A DNA stretch of 64,000 nucleotides. It comes from Lasiodiplodia sp. COLG20. Lineage: Eukaryota > Ascomycota > Dothideomycetes > Botryosphaeriales > Botryosphaeriaceae. Both the position numbers and the translations under genes were made by a program. Below, one piece after another: positions 1 to 10,617 of this stretch. Below the pieces are notes generated by a model that made no database searches, was not told the origin of the DNA, and saw only the letters and a program-made list of their open reading frames with translations. Every line of letters begins with the position of its first letter. The stretch's first letter is position 1. The stretch spans positions 3,286,001 through 3,350,000 of the forward strand of contig VNWV01000003.1 of NCBI GenBank assembly GCA_009801085.1, written 5' to 3'.

Positions 1-300
1 CCCACGAATGGCAGATGCGATGCAGATGCGGACCGGTTCGTAACAGCTATGGCGTATGCTTGCCACTTTCGGCGCTTCTTTATAACCAGAAAGGGTTTCA
101 TTGGCATTGGGCCGCCCTGCCTGAAAAGGGACGATTTGGTGTGCATCCTCAATGGCGGTATCATGCCGTTTCTGCTCAGACACAGAGAGGAACATTATAA
201 GCTTGTCGGAGACGCATACATCTACGGGATTATGAATGGCGAAGCTTGTGAGCAGTCGTCTCGAGCAAATCTACGGACGCGTTCGTTCGCCTTAAGTTGA
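1..300 (+). CDS. HET-type incompatibility protein, C-terminal fragment (5' end outside window)
   Basis: The reading frame is open from base 1 to a TAA at 298-300 and encodes 99 residues, so this is the 3' end of a gene that starts outside the window. The translation has the C-terminal signature of fungal heterokaryon-incompatibility (HET) proteins: RRFFITRKGFIGIGPP, then a segment reading GDxVCxLxGGxxPFxLR (here DLVCILNGGIMPFLLR), then a closing strand LVGDAYIYGIMNGEA. In full-length members this beta-rich tail follows an N-terminal HET domain, which is not visible here. Family members mediate non-self recognition and cell death after hyphal fusion; that role is inferred from family. A repeat copy lies 57 bp downstream. 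The last about 20 residues are not conserved in character. Confidence 0.75.
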   Translation, partial: PTNGRCDADADRFVTAMAYACHFRRFFITRKGFIGIGPPCLKRDDLVCILNGGIMPFLLRHREEHYKLVGDAYIYGIMNGEACEQSSRANLRTRSFALS

Positions 301-651
301 ACTCGATTGTTGCTACACAGCACAGCCAGTAACACCGCGATTAATACCATCATCACGGGGGGAGCTGAATCTAACGTCCGGATACATTTGTACAATTTTT
401 AAATGGACATTCACGTCCGGACGTTCGCTTCAACTGCACACGTAGGAAGAAGATATAGAGCCCTTAACAGGGCGCAGTCTCCAATTTTGACTATAGACCC
501 AAGCGCTGACTTCGGCGACAACCAGTAACTTTACTGAGCTTCCCCATCATGGATATCTAGGAATGGTGAATCAATCTGGCAACCAGGGCAGGTGTTTCCA
601 CAGTGACTTTACAGCGATTTCCGTGTCTTGAACGCCACGACCACACTAGAC
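301..651. other. intergenic between HET tail and small unknown gene
   Basis: Apart from the palindromic repeat at about 357-442 I see no coding signal here. Confidence 0.6.
357..442. mobile_element. palindromic MITE-like repeat, copy 1 (diverged)
   Basis: The arms are GAGCTGAATCTAACGTCCGGA and its imperfect inverse TCCGGACGTTCGCTTCAACT, around an AT-rich centre (TACAATTTTTAAATGGACATT). It matches the family consensus seen elsewhere (arm GGGTAGTTGAAGC..TCCGGACG) but is one of the more diverged copies. Confidence 0.75.
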
Positions 652-1296
652 CTATCCACGCATAATAAACATCTGGTCAGCCTCCCATTCTTCGATGCCG
701 ATATGATAGCCGTGACCGCGGTATGTACGAGGCGCCATCAGGCTTGCCCGATGCCGCGCATCACGCATCCGTCACGCACAGACGCGGGAACGGCGATGTT
801 TTACTCACCGAGAGGATGTGGAGCTCGGAGAACTGGTCGGCCGTGAGCTGGCGCTGCATCCAGACGCGGTTCGGCAGGGTGATGGTCGCGATGGAGGCGC
901 CCATGTTGGGGTAGTCGGCACACTCCTTGCGCTGCGCCTCCGGGATCAGGTCCAGAGCGAGGATCTCGATGTGACGATGGCCGCGGGGGATGGCCTTGTG
1001 CGACAGGCGGAGGGCCGGGTCTGGGGAAGGGTCAGTGCATGATTATCAGAAAGGATGGTGCGGAGGGTGTAGATGCGGCAGACAGCAGGGCGCGAAGCTG
1101 AGATGGGGCGGTGACGTTCAGTGCTGAAACAAAGGTAGCGATATGGCGATGGTGCTCGAGCATATCGGCTGCTGGGATGTGACGTACTGGCTGACATGTT
1201 TTCTTCAAGTTGCGCCTTCGACATCAATAGGACATCCGCAGTCTCGCCGGTGCTGGAGTGCTTGTAGACGACGATCTCCTGCTTAGGGCCGCTCAT
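652..1296 (-). CDS. small conserved-looking protein of unknown function (three exons, about 113 aa)
   Basis: Model: complement(652..672, 809..1020, 1188..1296). Exon 1 encodes MSGPKQEIVVYKHSSTGETA and on to QLEENMSA. A GTACGT donor and a CCCCAG acceptor join it in frame to exon 2, which reads NPALRLSHKAIPRGHRHIEI and continues with PNMGASIATITLPNRVWMQR. A GTGAGT donor follows SELHILS. The last exon is the weakest part: a GACCAG acceptor would add only MFIMRG before a stop, and reading through instead would add 16 residues. No domain is recognised; I assign no function. The coding call rests on codon structure and two strong intron junctions. It is transcribed in the same direction as the PRCC-like gene, which lies about 530 bp upstream of its start codon. 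Confidence 0.55.
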
Positions 1297-1828
1297 GGTG
1301 ATAGGTTCGTGGTCGTCGTGGAAGAGGCTTTCAAAGTAGCTGAAGGTCCTTGGTTGAAGGAGATTCCTTGGGGTGCTTATGGCGGAATCGATGGTGGTGG
1401 TTGGAGAGGGAGGAGCTTGAGGATCCAGGGTTGCGGCCTTTGAAGGGAGGACAAGCGGAGCAGATATGGGATAAGAATGCCGTGATTGTAAAAGAAAGGC
1501 GGCGGCGGTGGTAGTGTTACTTTCAACGCTGGTGTTAAGTGGACCATGCACGGATGGTAGAGGCCCGGAATAAAGCAGCACCGGAGGTCCGGAAAGGGAA
1601 ATGGCCGCCCTTCAGGTGGGCCTTCCTCTCTGCTCTCTTTGTTGGCATGCCAGCACACGAATAAATACCAAGCATCCAATAAAAACCTAGTAGAGCTGAT
1701 TTTCTTTTCCTGATTGGGTATCATGTGACCTTCCAAATACTCGCTAACTTTATGCATGCTGGCCTTGCTCCTCGAACCCAATCGAATGGGATTTCTTCAA
1801 GAATTACGACTTTTCCCAGACAGAACCA
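1297..1828. other. intergenic, no gene seen
   Basis: This gap holds the upstream region of the small gene and the 3' side of the PRCC-like gene. Open frames here are low-complexity and unsupported. Confidence 0.5.
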
Positions 1829-2974
1829 TTACCAACCATACTTGCTTCCTGCCTCCTTCTTGTTCCTCTTTCCTGTGGCGAAATGCTCCTCCAAAGCGTC
1901 TTTCTGAGTGGCAGCATTGTTTATCAACTGCTTCAAAGAGTGCTTGCCTGGTGCAATAGACCTGACCGGGTTGTGCTGGATCGTCTCGCCAGCGGCTCTC
2001 AACTGCTCATTGTGAGCATATTCCTGGTCGGTGTTGAAGTTGACGATGTTTATGGCCGAAAGGTCCGAGCCGCCCTTTCCACGCTGTCGACCGAACAGCT
2101 GACGTCGTTGGGCTTCAGTGAGATTGAGATCGGAGGCGATGGTGTCCAAGGATTGCGGCCCAGCTGATTGGGCCACATTTTGGCCAGACGACTGACCCTG
2201 CGTCGTGGACTCCGTATATCCCGTGTCATTGGTCTGTTGCGTGTAGAGCATGGGCTGATATTCTCCTCCTGATGCGCTAGGTACCGGACTAGACTCCTCC
2301 TGCGATATGGAGAAAAGGGAGACTTTGGGCTTTGGCTTTGGAGCAGGGGCAGCTTTCTCTGCCTGCGGAGCTTGCTCTGTCGGCTTCGAGGCTTTGGGCA
2401 CGGTCGGCAGCGTCGACGCCGCTTTTTTCTTTTTCTTGGCATTGTTTGAAACGGAAAGCGGTTTGAACATCATGGGCTTTCCAACCAATTTGACTTCCTC
2501 GGCGGGCTTGGGCTTGGGCTCGTCGGCAGGAGCCTCGGGTCCATACGCATCCTCATCCGCGCCACCCTGTTTGCTGTCCTCATCTTGACCCGCCTCGTCA
2601 ACTGGCTCTCGACTAAAGCCAGGAGCAGCGCTCGTCTTCAAGGAAACACCTTTGCGCAGGCCTTGGTTCTTTGCAGCAGCTCCGCCTGACTTCTTGGGAG
2701 CGGGCAGGAATGAGTTGAAGCCACTGAAAGCGCCGCCGCCGGCGCCGGTGCGCGCTCGTTTAGCGGGAGGCTCGTCGGAGGAAGGCTGTGCACCTGAAGA
2801 ACCTGAGGCAACAGCAGACGGGAGGTTTACGCGGATCTTGCCCGGGTTGGAGCGGTCGACGACTTTTTGGAAGGCGGCGGGCTTCGCGGTGGCGGACGAG
2901 GTTGCGGCGACCTTCGGGGCGGGCGGGGCGTCGCTGTCAGAGCCCTCGGAGTCGGAATAGTCGACGAGGCCCAT
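1829..2974 (-). CDS. PRCC-like protein (mitotic checkpoint/splicing-associated), 381 aa
   Basis: This is a single-exon gene. The start is set at the ATG giving MGLVDYSDSEGSDSD, the acidic N-terminus typical of PRCC proteins; upstream in-frame residues look like 5' leader. The middle is low-complexity and rich in Pro, Ala, Lys and Ser, with a basic PPAKRAR patch that may be a nuclear signal. The C-terminal 100 residues carry the conserved PRCC block: INIVNFNTDQEYAHNEQLRA, then a basic PGKHSLKQLINNA stretch, ending GSKYGW. Human PRCC is a nuclear protein that binds MAD2B and associates with the spliceosome; a similar nuclear role here is inferred from family. It is divergently transcribed from SIN1, with 245 bp between the start codons. 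Confidence 0.85.
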   Translation of the reverse strand: MGLVDYSDSEGSDSDAPPAPKVAATSSATAKPAAFQKVVDRSNPGKIRVNLPSAVASGSSGAQPSSDEPPAKRARTGAGGGAFSGFNSFLPAPKKSGGAAAKNQGLRKGVSLKTSAAPGFSREPVDEAGQDEDSKQGGADEDAYGPEAPADEPKPKPAEEVKLVGKPMMFKPLSVSNNAKKKKKAASTLPTVPKASKPTEQAPQAEKAAPAPKPKPKVSLFSISQEESSPVPSASGGEYQPMLYTQQTNDTGYTESTTQGQSSGQNVAQSAGPQSLDTIASDLNLTEAQRRQLFGRQRGKGGSDLSAINIVNFNTDQEYAHNEQLRAAGETIQHNPVRSIAPGKHSLKQLINNAATQKDALEEHFATGKRNKKEAGSKYGW

Positions 2975-3219
2975 GGCGGAGGTTTGCGGCGGCGAGCGAG
3001 TTGGTTGAGGTTGGAGCGGTGGTCGATCTTCGCAAGGAATCCAAGCTCCGCGACGGTTGCTGACGCACCGCCGCTGCCCGCGTTGCGCATCTCGCCCCTC
3101 CGCATCCGCGCCCGACACCACCACCGAACCGCTCCGCTCCACCGTGCGCCCGCTCTTTCTGCTGTGCTGTGCTGGAGACATGCTACTGTCTCCAGCCTGC
3201 CCATTCTTTCCTTAGCACC
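2975..3219. promoter_or_regulatory. shared divergent promoter region, PRCC-like / SIN1
   Basis: The 245 bp between two divergent start codons must hold both 5' leaders and core promoters. It includes pyrimidine-rich stretches near SIN1. No TATA box is evident. Confidence 0.5.
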
Positions 3220-5826
3220 ATGTCGCTTCTCCAGAATGAAGAGTGAGTCCCACACTGACACCCGCTCCTCCGCTAAGAGCAATCTGCCCTGCAGCGACGA
3301 GAAACGCCGTTCCCCGCGTCGCGCTGTCTGATCGTGCATGGTCCGCTGATCGCGATGCGCAGTTTCGTTCTCTACCAGCTCCGCACGGCCTATCTCTCCA
3401 ACATCAAGGACGGCGTTGGCGAGCGTCTCATCTCTGTCAACACCTCTGTTTTGAACAATCCCGCCTTTCGCGCCTCCGGTTGGCTGCCGAACACCTCTGA
3501 TATAAAACGCACTTATTCGCCTCCTATACCTACTGCAATCGCCTCGGAATACTTTCAAGCCCCGCGCTCTGCCGGTCTGAACGGTCCCGGCTTTGGTGAT
3601 GACGATGACGAGGGCGGCATGGTCACGGGCCGGGGCGAAAGCACCGAGACCGTTGGACCTATGCCCATAACACGACGGAGGCGGAGGAAGGAACAGCTGG
3701 AAGAGGAGGATAGTAGTGACCTGAGTGACGATAGCGACGAAGATGCAGATGGGCAGAGAGCTGTTCAGCAGATCAAATTCACGAAGATGCCCATGCCTGT
3801 CAGGTCGCGCGCTGGTTCGTCGCCCATCCAGAAGACCAGGCTGGCTGAAGCCCCCGACCTCATCATGGTCACGTCTCCATCCAGGCCCCCGGAGACCAGC
3901 GGCGTGCGCAGAGGCTCTCTGAGCGCTCTCGATACCGTTCAGGAAAGGCCACGACGAGACACCGTCACCAGCAGCGAGATGTCTTCGGAGAACGAGCTGG
4001 ACCCGTCCGTGTTCAAGAGAAAGCAAATCAACTCGCGAAGAGCCGCCGTGGCCACTAATCTGCTGAGCGAGAAGATAGCAGAGGATGACGAGGATGAAAC
4101 CGAGGACAGTGATCTCGACTCGGACTTTGCTGGCACCGCCGACTCGAACTCACTACTCGGCGTGGGAGCGGATGCACTGGACTCCACGCCCCCTCCTAAA
4201 CAGATTCAAAACATACCGCCGGCCATCACTCCTCACAACTCGTCGCCGAACAAGCGGACAAAGCAGCAACAGTCGCAGATGACCCTTGCAACTTTGCCTC
4301 CAGCCCGCCCGATCAGCGTGGTGCAGCCCGTCAGCGCCCTCACTCAGGCACTGAAGGCCAAGTCCAGCAAACCTGCAGATCCGCTCCAGAGGTTCGGTAT
4401 CTTGTCGGGACAGAGCGAGTCAAGTCCTCTCTACATTAAGATTTATGCTCCATTCTCCAACAAACCGGCCAAGCCTTTCGAAGTCCTGCTCCGCAAGACA
4501 GTTGATGAAGGCACAAAGGTGATCGTCGCCGAAGCCATTGGTTACGCTCTCTTCAAATACCAGGAGAATGGCTTGGAGCCGCCCATTCCGCCGGAAAAGC
4601 GGAATGTCAACAAGTGGGTCCTACGAATGATTGAGGATGAAGAGGTCGATTACGAGTTTCCTCCTTTTGCTCGGACACGGCCCATTCAGGACTTCACTTC
4701 CACCAACAATCGCCCAGTTCGGGGACGAGCAAGAGATAAGCCGTGGGACGAGTTCGCCATTGTCGAAGCATCACCGTCAGAATTTGCAGACAACGAAAGA
4801 ACCACTCCTGAATATAGCCGAGAATTTGCTGAAACAAGCGGTGGCAATGAACTCCAAAAAGTGCCAACGGCTTCGGGGTCGGAAGCTGATCCCACTTCGA
4901 ACCCCCCGCCAGTGACAGCCCCGACACCAGCACCTCTCCTCGCACCTCAGCAGAACCCTATTATTGGGCCGTACTTCTCAGCCATTCGGAAAGACAGCAC
5001 AAGCCTTCTGGATGCTCCAGCCGCCGCTGCGCCCAACTTCACTCCTCGCACAGGTGCACCCAAGACACTCCGCATACACTTCATATCTGACGACTTTACT
5101 TCGCGTGTTTCGACGCTGGAAGTCACAACCGACACATATCTTGCCGAAGTCTTCGACCGCGCCTGCCGTGACCTGAACGTGGATAAAGCACTTTATGTTC
5201 TGAAGGTCAGCGGCACGTCGACCATCGCACCTTCGGATCGCACAGTCGAAGCCCTTGGCGAGCGCACCGAGCTCGACCTTGCACGGCGCCGCTTCGTCGG
5301 CGACGGCGCCTTCGGGCTCTCCGGCTCTCCAGGATCCTCTTCGCCCAACGCACCGCTGCTCATCAGCACCGGCGGCACGCCCAAGAAAAAGCAGAAGGGC
5401 AACCCAGGCCCCAGCGGCCTCATGCACCCGCTCGCGCAGAAGCAGGATGCGCTGCTCTCACTGACGACGACCAACACGTCGTACAAGCGGTACACGGTGA
5501 CGCGCAAGCAGCCCATGTCCTTCACGTCCAGCTCGACGCGCGTGCTCGCGCTCGACGGCGAGTACATGCACATCATGCCGGCGGACACGACGGCAGCGAC
5601 GGCGGCCAACAAGGCCACGGGCATGGGCAAGACGACGACGGTGCACTTCACGAGCGTCGTCGGCAGCAAGGTCAGCAGCAAGCACCCCAAGACGTTCCGC
5701 GTCGTCGTGTACCGCGAGCGCGAGAGCAAGCGGTACGACTTCGAGGCTCAGAGCAGGGAGGAGGCGGCCGAGATCGTGAGGGAGATCAGGAAGGGGCTGG
5801 AGAGGTTCCAGGAGGGCTATGTATGA
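3220..5826 (+). CDS. TORC2 subunit SIN1 (Avo1 family), 828 aa
   Basis: Model: join(3220..3242, 3363..5826). The first exon is only 23 nt and gives MSLLQNED after joining (GTGAGT donor, GCGCAG acceptor, 120-bp intron), followed by FVLYQLRTAYLSNIKDGVGE, the conserved SIN1 N-terminus. Ignoring this exon would wrongly start the protein at a downstream ATG. The CRIM domain, which recruits AGC-kinase substrates to TORC2, lies at about residues 345-480 (PLYIKIYAPFSNKPAKPFEV and WVLRMIEDEEVDYEFPP). A Ras-binding-like ubiquitin fold follows at about 574-640 (KTLRIHFISDDFTSRVSTLE), and a C-terminal PH domain at about 713-826 (SYKRYTVTRK). The acidic, Ser-rich linker is typical. The protein acts at the plasma membrane as a scaffold of TORC2 in cell wall and actin signalling. 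Confidence 0.93.
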
Positions 5827-6160
5827 TGGGAGATTTTGAAGCGAGCGGGAGAAAGGCGAATGGAGTTTGATCTTTTACTGGATTGGATAGCGTGCGGAGT
5901 TTTCAAGGTTGGCGCTTTTCTATCGGCTGGCAATTTGGGCTGAGCATTCGGGATGGCAAGCACATGGAAGTATCTTTTTTAACGGCTTTTGTACTTCTAC
6001 GTTTCATTTCTGGAGTTGAGAGAAAAGGTCTTTGCGATAGCAGAGATACCCTAAATCAGCGATTTCCATTTGCTTTAGAGCACGCTTGGATTGGCCATGT
6101 AAGGAGATTGTAGCATCCTTTACAAGGAATGCAGGACGCAAAATCATGCAGAGAGGTGTC
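5827..6160. other. SIN1 3' region
   Basis: Presumed 3' UTR and spacer, AT-richer than the coding DNA, with no further gene visible. Confidence 0.5.
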
Positions 6161-6363
6161 GCAGCCGATGGCTGACGTGAATTTGTAATTTGCTCATAGC
6201 GTGGGTAGTTGAAGCTATCATCCGGATGCAAATGTCGAATTAATAATTATACATTTACGTCCGGACGATAGCTTCAAGTGCCCGCGTATTGTTTTTTTTT
6301 TGTAAGAAAAAATGCTGAGGAATAACGATCTCATATTATAGGGCCATGCTAGCTTCCGGCTGC
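6161..6363. mobile_element. composite MITE-like element, copy 2 (outer repeats plus inner palindrome)
   Basis: The inner palindrome spans about 6200-6287: GTGGGTAGTTGAAGCTATCA pairs with its inverse ending GATAGCTTCAAGTGCCCGC. An outer imperfect inverted repeat encloses it: GCAGCCGATGGCTGAC at 6161-6176 and GCTAGCTTCCGGCTGC at 6348-6363. The 203-bp unit has no coding capacity, as expected for a non-autonomous transposon. Confidence 0.8.
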
Positions 6364-6846
6364 AATGTCCCTTTGTAGGATCCTCTGTAGGACATGGAAA
6401 GACAAGGCTGGGCGCAGTTAACGGTGGCTCCTGCAGCGGATGACGCGATGGGGGTTCTGGAATGCGCACGAGCGGTGTGTGATGGAGCAAGCGTGGGCTG
6501 GTAGCGTGGCTGTGTGAGGGAGGGTGCGGCCTTTCTGGAGGAGGCAGATGCCACGAGTGGAGTGTGGAGAGACGTGTGAGACGTGCTTGCACGGGCTGTG
6601 TCGCTGCAAAACACCCCAGCTCCACCGCTATCTCCGCAGCCCCCAAACAACGCATGTCAGCAGCGGCTGAGCTACCCCCGGCCCGCTTTTAGAACTACCG
6701 CAACGAGCCGCATCTCTGCCCCCAAGCCTCCACCACCTGCTTAAATCCCGCTTGCTGCCCGCAGTTCCCGCTTGCTATGGCCGCCCTCGCCCCATCTTGC
6801 CTCTCGGCACCCCTCTCCGCATTTCGCAGCTAGCAAACAAACCGTC
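6364..6846. other. upstream region of the caspase-fold gene
   Basis: There is no supported gene. The last 150 bp are C-rich, consistent with a fungal 5' leader. Confidence 0.5.
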
Positions 6847-8412
6847 ATGAGCCCAACTATGGCGCTTTCGAGGACCAACACGGACTCGTTCACTCATGAC
6901 CTTCTCGGCCTGGCCCCCAAGTTCAAGCTGGCTCCCAAGGCAGAAAGCATCCACGATAAACACGACGAGGCAAAGATCGCCTTCAACAAATTTGTGGATG
7001 CTCGCTACAAAGATGGCTCTAGTGGATACTCAGAAGTTGGCGTGCTCCTCGTGTGTTGGAGTGATGACGACTTGGGAGTAGCCGATGAGGTAAGTGGGCA
7101 ACCGGCCAAGGCTTCATACATGTGCTAACACGAATGACAGGTCAACCTGCTCAAGGAAGTCTTCGGCGAACGGTTTCGCTTCTACACAGAAGTCTACGAA
7201 ATTCCCAGAGAAAACTCGGCTTCCGAACTGCAAGCCAAGATGCAACGTTGGGCCAACAAGTTCGAGGGTGCCCATAAGCTGAGCATCATCTACTATGCCG
7301 GACATGGTAGCCGAGTGAACGGCAACTCGGCCGATCTGGAATTGCACGGAACCAGATCACCCCAAACTAAGGCCGATACCTTCTTCAACTCGTCTTTTAG
7401 GCCCCTCGACATGACAGACACGGATACCCTGTTGATCCTTGACTGTTGCCACGCCGCCCTGTCCTTTTCTCAGAGGAAAATCGGCCGAAGAAAATTCGAG
7501 CTCCTTTGCTCCGTGGCTCCCAGCGAAACTGCCTTCGGACCAAGCAATGCCGCTTCCTTCACCAAGACTCTTTACATGGCGCTGGTGGACCTGCTCGAAG
7601 AACACCCCTTGCAAGGCTTCTCTACGTCGGAGCTGTATATGAAGCTTTACCACACATCGCTGATGAGGAAGAAGCCTTTTCTTTTTGACCAGTCATCCAA
7701 GAACTTTGGCTGGATCTACCTTCGGCCCTTCTACTATGGCCCAGAGCCAAAGGAAGAGAATATAGCGGTCGAGCTGCGCCTGGAAATGTCCAGGATGCCC
7801 GAGGAGCCGGAGATGAAGGAGCTGGCAGCCCACATGCAGTATCTTCCGCTCGTGAAGAAACTGAAGTTCCAGCACCTGCACGCCCCAGATCACATCTTGG
7901 ATGAGTTCTTCAATGACTTGATCAGGCGGCAAAGAATCAGGCCGTTCATCAGGAAACTTCGCCAGCGAGTCGTCATGAAACGGAACGAGGAATCCAACGT
8001 GCCTCCAACAAAAGAGAACAAAAAGGTGGCTGTCTCCGACGTCCAAGACATATATGACTGGGGAGCAGAGACCGAGATGTCCCACCCAAATCGCCCGGTT
8101 CGCCGCGCAAGCATGCCTTTGTACAAAAAGAGCCTGTCCAGGCAGACCACTGCTGTTGACAGCAACTTCAATGACGACAACTGTATCGAGGAGGAGCGTG
8201 CCTCTTTGAAGACCGGAAACACTCTATCCTTGGCAATGCTGTTCAATCTTCTCGGTTCTTCCTTGTCAAGGGCAAGATGCAAGTATGCGGAGCTGTCTCC
8301 CATCAAATTCCTGCTTGAGCTCTCTGTCACGGTTTTGATATTTTTCCTGGAAATGATGTTGCGCTGGTGCAATGGAATACACGAATGGACGCGGCAGCCT
8401 CGAAAATTGTGA
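6847..8412 (+). CDS. caspase-fold (peptidase C14) protein with C-terminal hydrophobic segment, 504 aa
   Basis: Model: join(6847..7089, 7141..8412), with a 51-bp GTAAGT..ACAG intron in phase 0. The caspase-like p20 core holds the catalytic His in IIYYAGHGSR (His136) and the catalytic Cys in LLILDCCHA (Cys184), with the usual spacing of about 48 residues. It belongs to the clan CD cysteine peptidases (metacaspase/caspase-like) but has no proline/glutamine-rich prodomain. After the core comes about 200 residues without a recognised domain, and then a hydrophobic stretch (LLELSVTVLIFFLEMML) followed by a short tail, suggesting membrane attachment; this is inference. The ATG at 6847 is preferred; an in-frame ATG at 6772 would add 25 residues of leader-like sequence. 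Role (proteolysis, cell death or incompatibility) cannot be fixed from sequence. Confidence 0.82.
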
Positions 8413-9770
8413 TGTTTTGGCCTTTTCATTTTCTTCTCTTTCTTTTTTTGGAACCAGGACTGGAACACCCCCGTTAGATACCCCTTTTTGTGTAATACTA
8501 CTACCAATTACGCCAAACTAGCATGCGTACCACAGGAAATGCTATGTGAATCACAACTCGCCTCGTGCGCCAAATGGTCTTTCCAAAGCAAAGAAGTTAA
8601 AGCGTCTATCCGGTAGGGAAAAAAGAATGAATCACTCAACGAAATGGAATCACTCAACGAAATGGCAAAACTGAACCCCGCTACATGCGGGTTAAGCCCA
8701 GAAAGACTCCTTGGGACCGTCTTTTTTGTCTTCCCTAGCCCGTCTTCGAACCTGCGACCTCTTTATTACCCACAGAGGACGGGTGGTAACTTAGGCTGCC
8801 TTACTGTAAACCTTCGGGCTCTCATTTAACCAAGCACCACCTCTTCGAGCGGAACTAGCATACCAATTCGCTTAACTTACTGTCTTATATATTGAAAATA
8901 GCCCTTCAGTAAGGCGCCTACTTTTCTGGCCTACCAATGCTTGCGAACCAAAAGCATGGCCTGTATGGTGGTAGGCGTATTTCTGTAGATCGTGAAAGGC
9001 GAAGTGTGATGCTAAGGGCAGCCATATGCATGTCTCAGGCACCAAGAGTCTTCTGCATGCTCGTCTTGACAACGCATGGGATAATGGTAACGCGAGGCTC
9101 ATATCCTGTCACCCTGATGTTTCGAGGTAATCGAGGCTGAGTTGCATAGTTGTTTCTCGGTGTTGATCTGGTGTTGATCAGGCTGAACGCGCAGCCCGTC
9201 GTGAGCGCATCATCGATTTCTCCACCAGTGCGCAGCGAAAACCAAGCAAGCAATGGGCCTTCTTTGCTGACCGCACAGTAGATGCCTGATGAAATGTGGG
9301 CTGACACGCGTTTGAGCCTCACGAACCCCGCCCGTGGAACTCGCTCACATGCGAGTGAGCCACTTTGCACGTATTGGTTTGTAATACGCGTTGGGCCAAT
9401 CGGCAGATGAGAGACTGGAATGATTTTCCTGTAGAAGCGAACCCTGCTGCGCCACTTGGCCTCAATCGTCGGTGGCCTGTGTGACTGCAAATGGTATTGG
9501 TTGCATGTCCCGCGCAGAGTGGGGGCCAAGATCGTCGCGAACTGTTGCCTCCCGCAGTTGCACTGCTTGGGGGCTGAGGCCAGGCTATCGCTGGCGCCTT
9601 TCGAGGCGCGCGCGCTGCCTTTCAGCCTCGTCGACCGACAGGCTATAAGATAAGGCTGCGGCACAGTATCCGGGCGGCATCGCAGGCTCAGTACCAACCC
9701 AGCTCTACCAGAACCAGCCTTCCGCAAAAAGACTGCAATTTTTTTTTCCCTCCCAGCCTTCCCAATCAGC
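8413..9770. other. intergenic, no supported gene
   Basis: This 1.36-kb stretch holds a perfect 18-bp tandem duplication and a hairpin-forming segment near 8734-8790. An open frame on the minus strand (9035-9847) lacks any family features and overlaps the next gene in antisense, so it is not called. Confidence 0.5.
8629..8664. repeat. perfect 18-bp tandem duplication
   Basis: The unit GAATCACTCAACGAAATG occurs twice head to tail at 8629-8646 and 8647-8664. Confidence 0.95.
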
Positions 9771-10198
9771 ATGGTAAGCCTAATCTTTAAGCAGTGACAA
9801 TCAGAGCTGAATGCAGCTAACAGGAGGCAATCCTGCAGGCGCCGCACAGTGAAGCCGACGAAGAACAGCAGCAGCCGGAGGTGATCGGCGCCTCCGAGAC
9901 CAATGAAAATGTCGTTACCGCTGAAGATGAGGACGTCCGCTCCAGAGTTGTACGGGGCCCGGTCGTACCCGTATGTTGTCTGGACCGATCATATTGCCAC
10001 AGCGGCTAATTCGTGTAGACGCCTCTCAACTTCGGGCCGGGAGAACGAGTCTACGTCGTACCTGATCCACGGAAGCCCAGAGCAAGGCAAGGCCCATACA
10101 CAATCTTGAGTGGTAAGAGCAGCGGGGGAGGGCATCCTCCACTTTACAGATTGCAAGGCTATAATGCGGAGGTCTCAGAAATGAACCTCGCCTACTAG
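9771..10198 (+). CDS. small protein of unknown function, SH3/KOW-like C-terminus, 104 aa; first exon is ATG only
   Basis: Model: join(9771..9773, 9839..9970, 10019..10198). The start codon stands alone as a 3-nt coding exon directly before a GTAAGC donor. Intron 1 (65 bp) has a GCTAAC branch site and a TGCAG acceptor. Exon 2 gives APHSEADEEQQQPEVIGASE and continues acidic. Intron 2 is 48 bp with a GGCTAAT branch site. Exon 3 reads TPLNFGPGERVYVVPDPRKP, then RARQGPYTILSG, and ends YNAEVSEMNLAY. The pattern G-x-x-V-Y-V ... GPY-x-I ... YRL resembles small beta-barrels of the SH3/KOW type; this is a guess from strand pattern only. A possible GTAAG donor at the G/K after LSG is ignored because the frame stays open through to the stop. 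I do not recognise a family. Confidence 0.6.
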
Positions 10199-10617
10199 CA
10201 GGCTGTGGAACAAGCATAATTACTTGGAGACGGGCGTTTATTAGTACATGGGTTTTGAATTTTTGATCTCGAATAGACAGAGTGCAGCAAACGTGCCGGA
10301 TGTGATGATTCGCCCCCCTGAATACGATTGGACGGCTAGCTGCATGTGCCGTCAGACGTATAGAAAAGGCAGACAGCGAGGCTGAGTTTCTGCGCCACCC
10401 GCAGGCATCGGGCTCCGCCTCAGCTCGTGGAACGTGCCACCACAGCCTTGCATTTGAAGGGCTGGCCCGCTCTGCGTTGTCGGCGGCCCCGCCCCGCCCG
10501 TCTTTCTCTTAAGCCGCCTCTGCTCCTACACACAGCACACATACACGCATCAGCTTCTATTCCATTCCTGTCCATGCTTTTTTCATCCCGTTGCATTTAT
10601 CCGATACAGCTGCTGTG
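10199..10617. other. upstream region of the DUF6594 gene
   Basis: There is no gene. The last 100 bp are pyrimidine-rich, as in fungal promoters. Confidence 0.5.

Noticed and set aside
8724..8800. tRNA-like or SINE-like segment on the minus strand (GAGGTCGCAGGTTCGAA resembles a tRNA variable loop plus B box)
   Set aside because: The 3' half of the T stem does not pair (followed by GACGGGCTAGGG) and no acceptor stem or A box fits, so it is not a tRNA gene; the SINE idea lacks a second copy in the window.
9035..9847. 270-aa minus-strand open frame
   Set aside because: Overlaps the 104-aa gene antisense, lacks domain features, and its composition is not protein-like.
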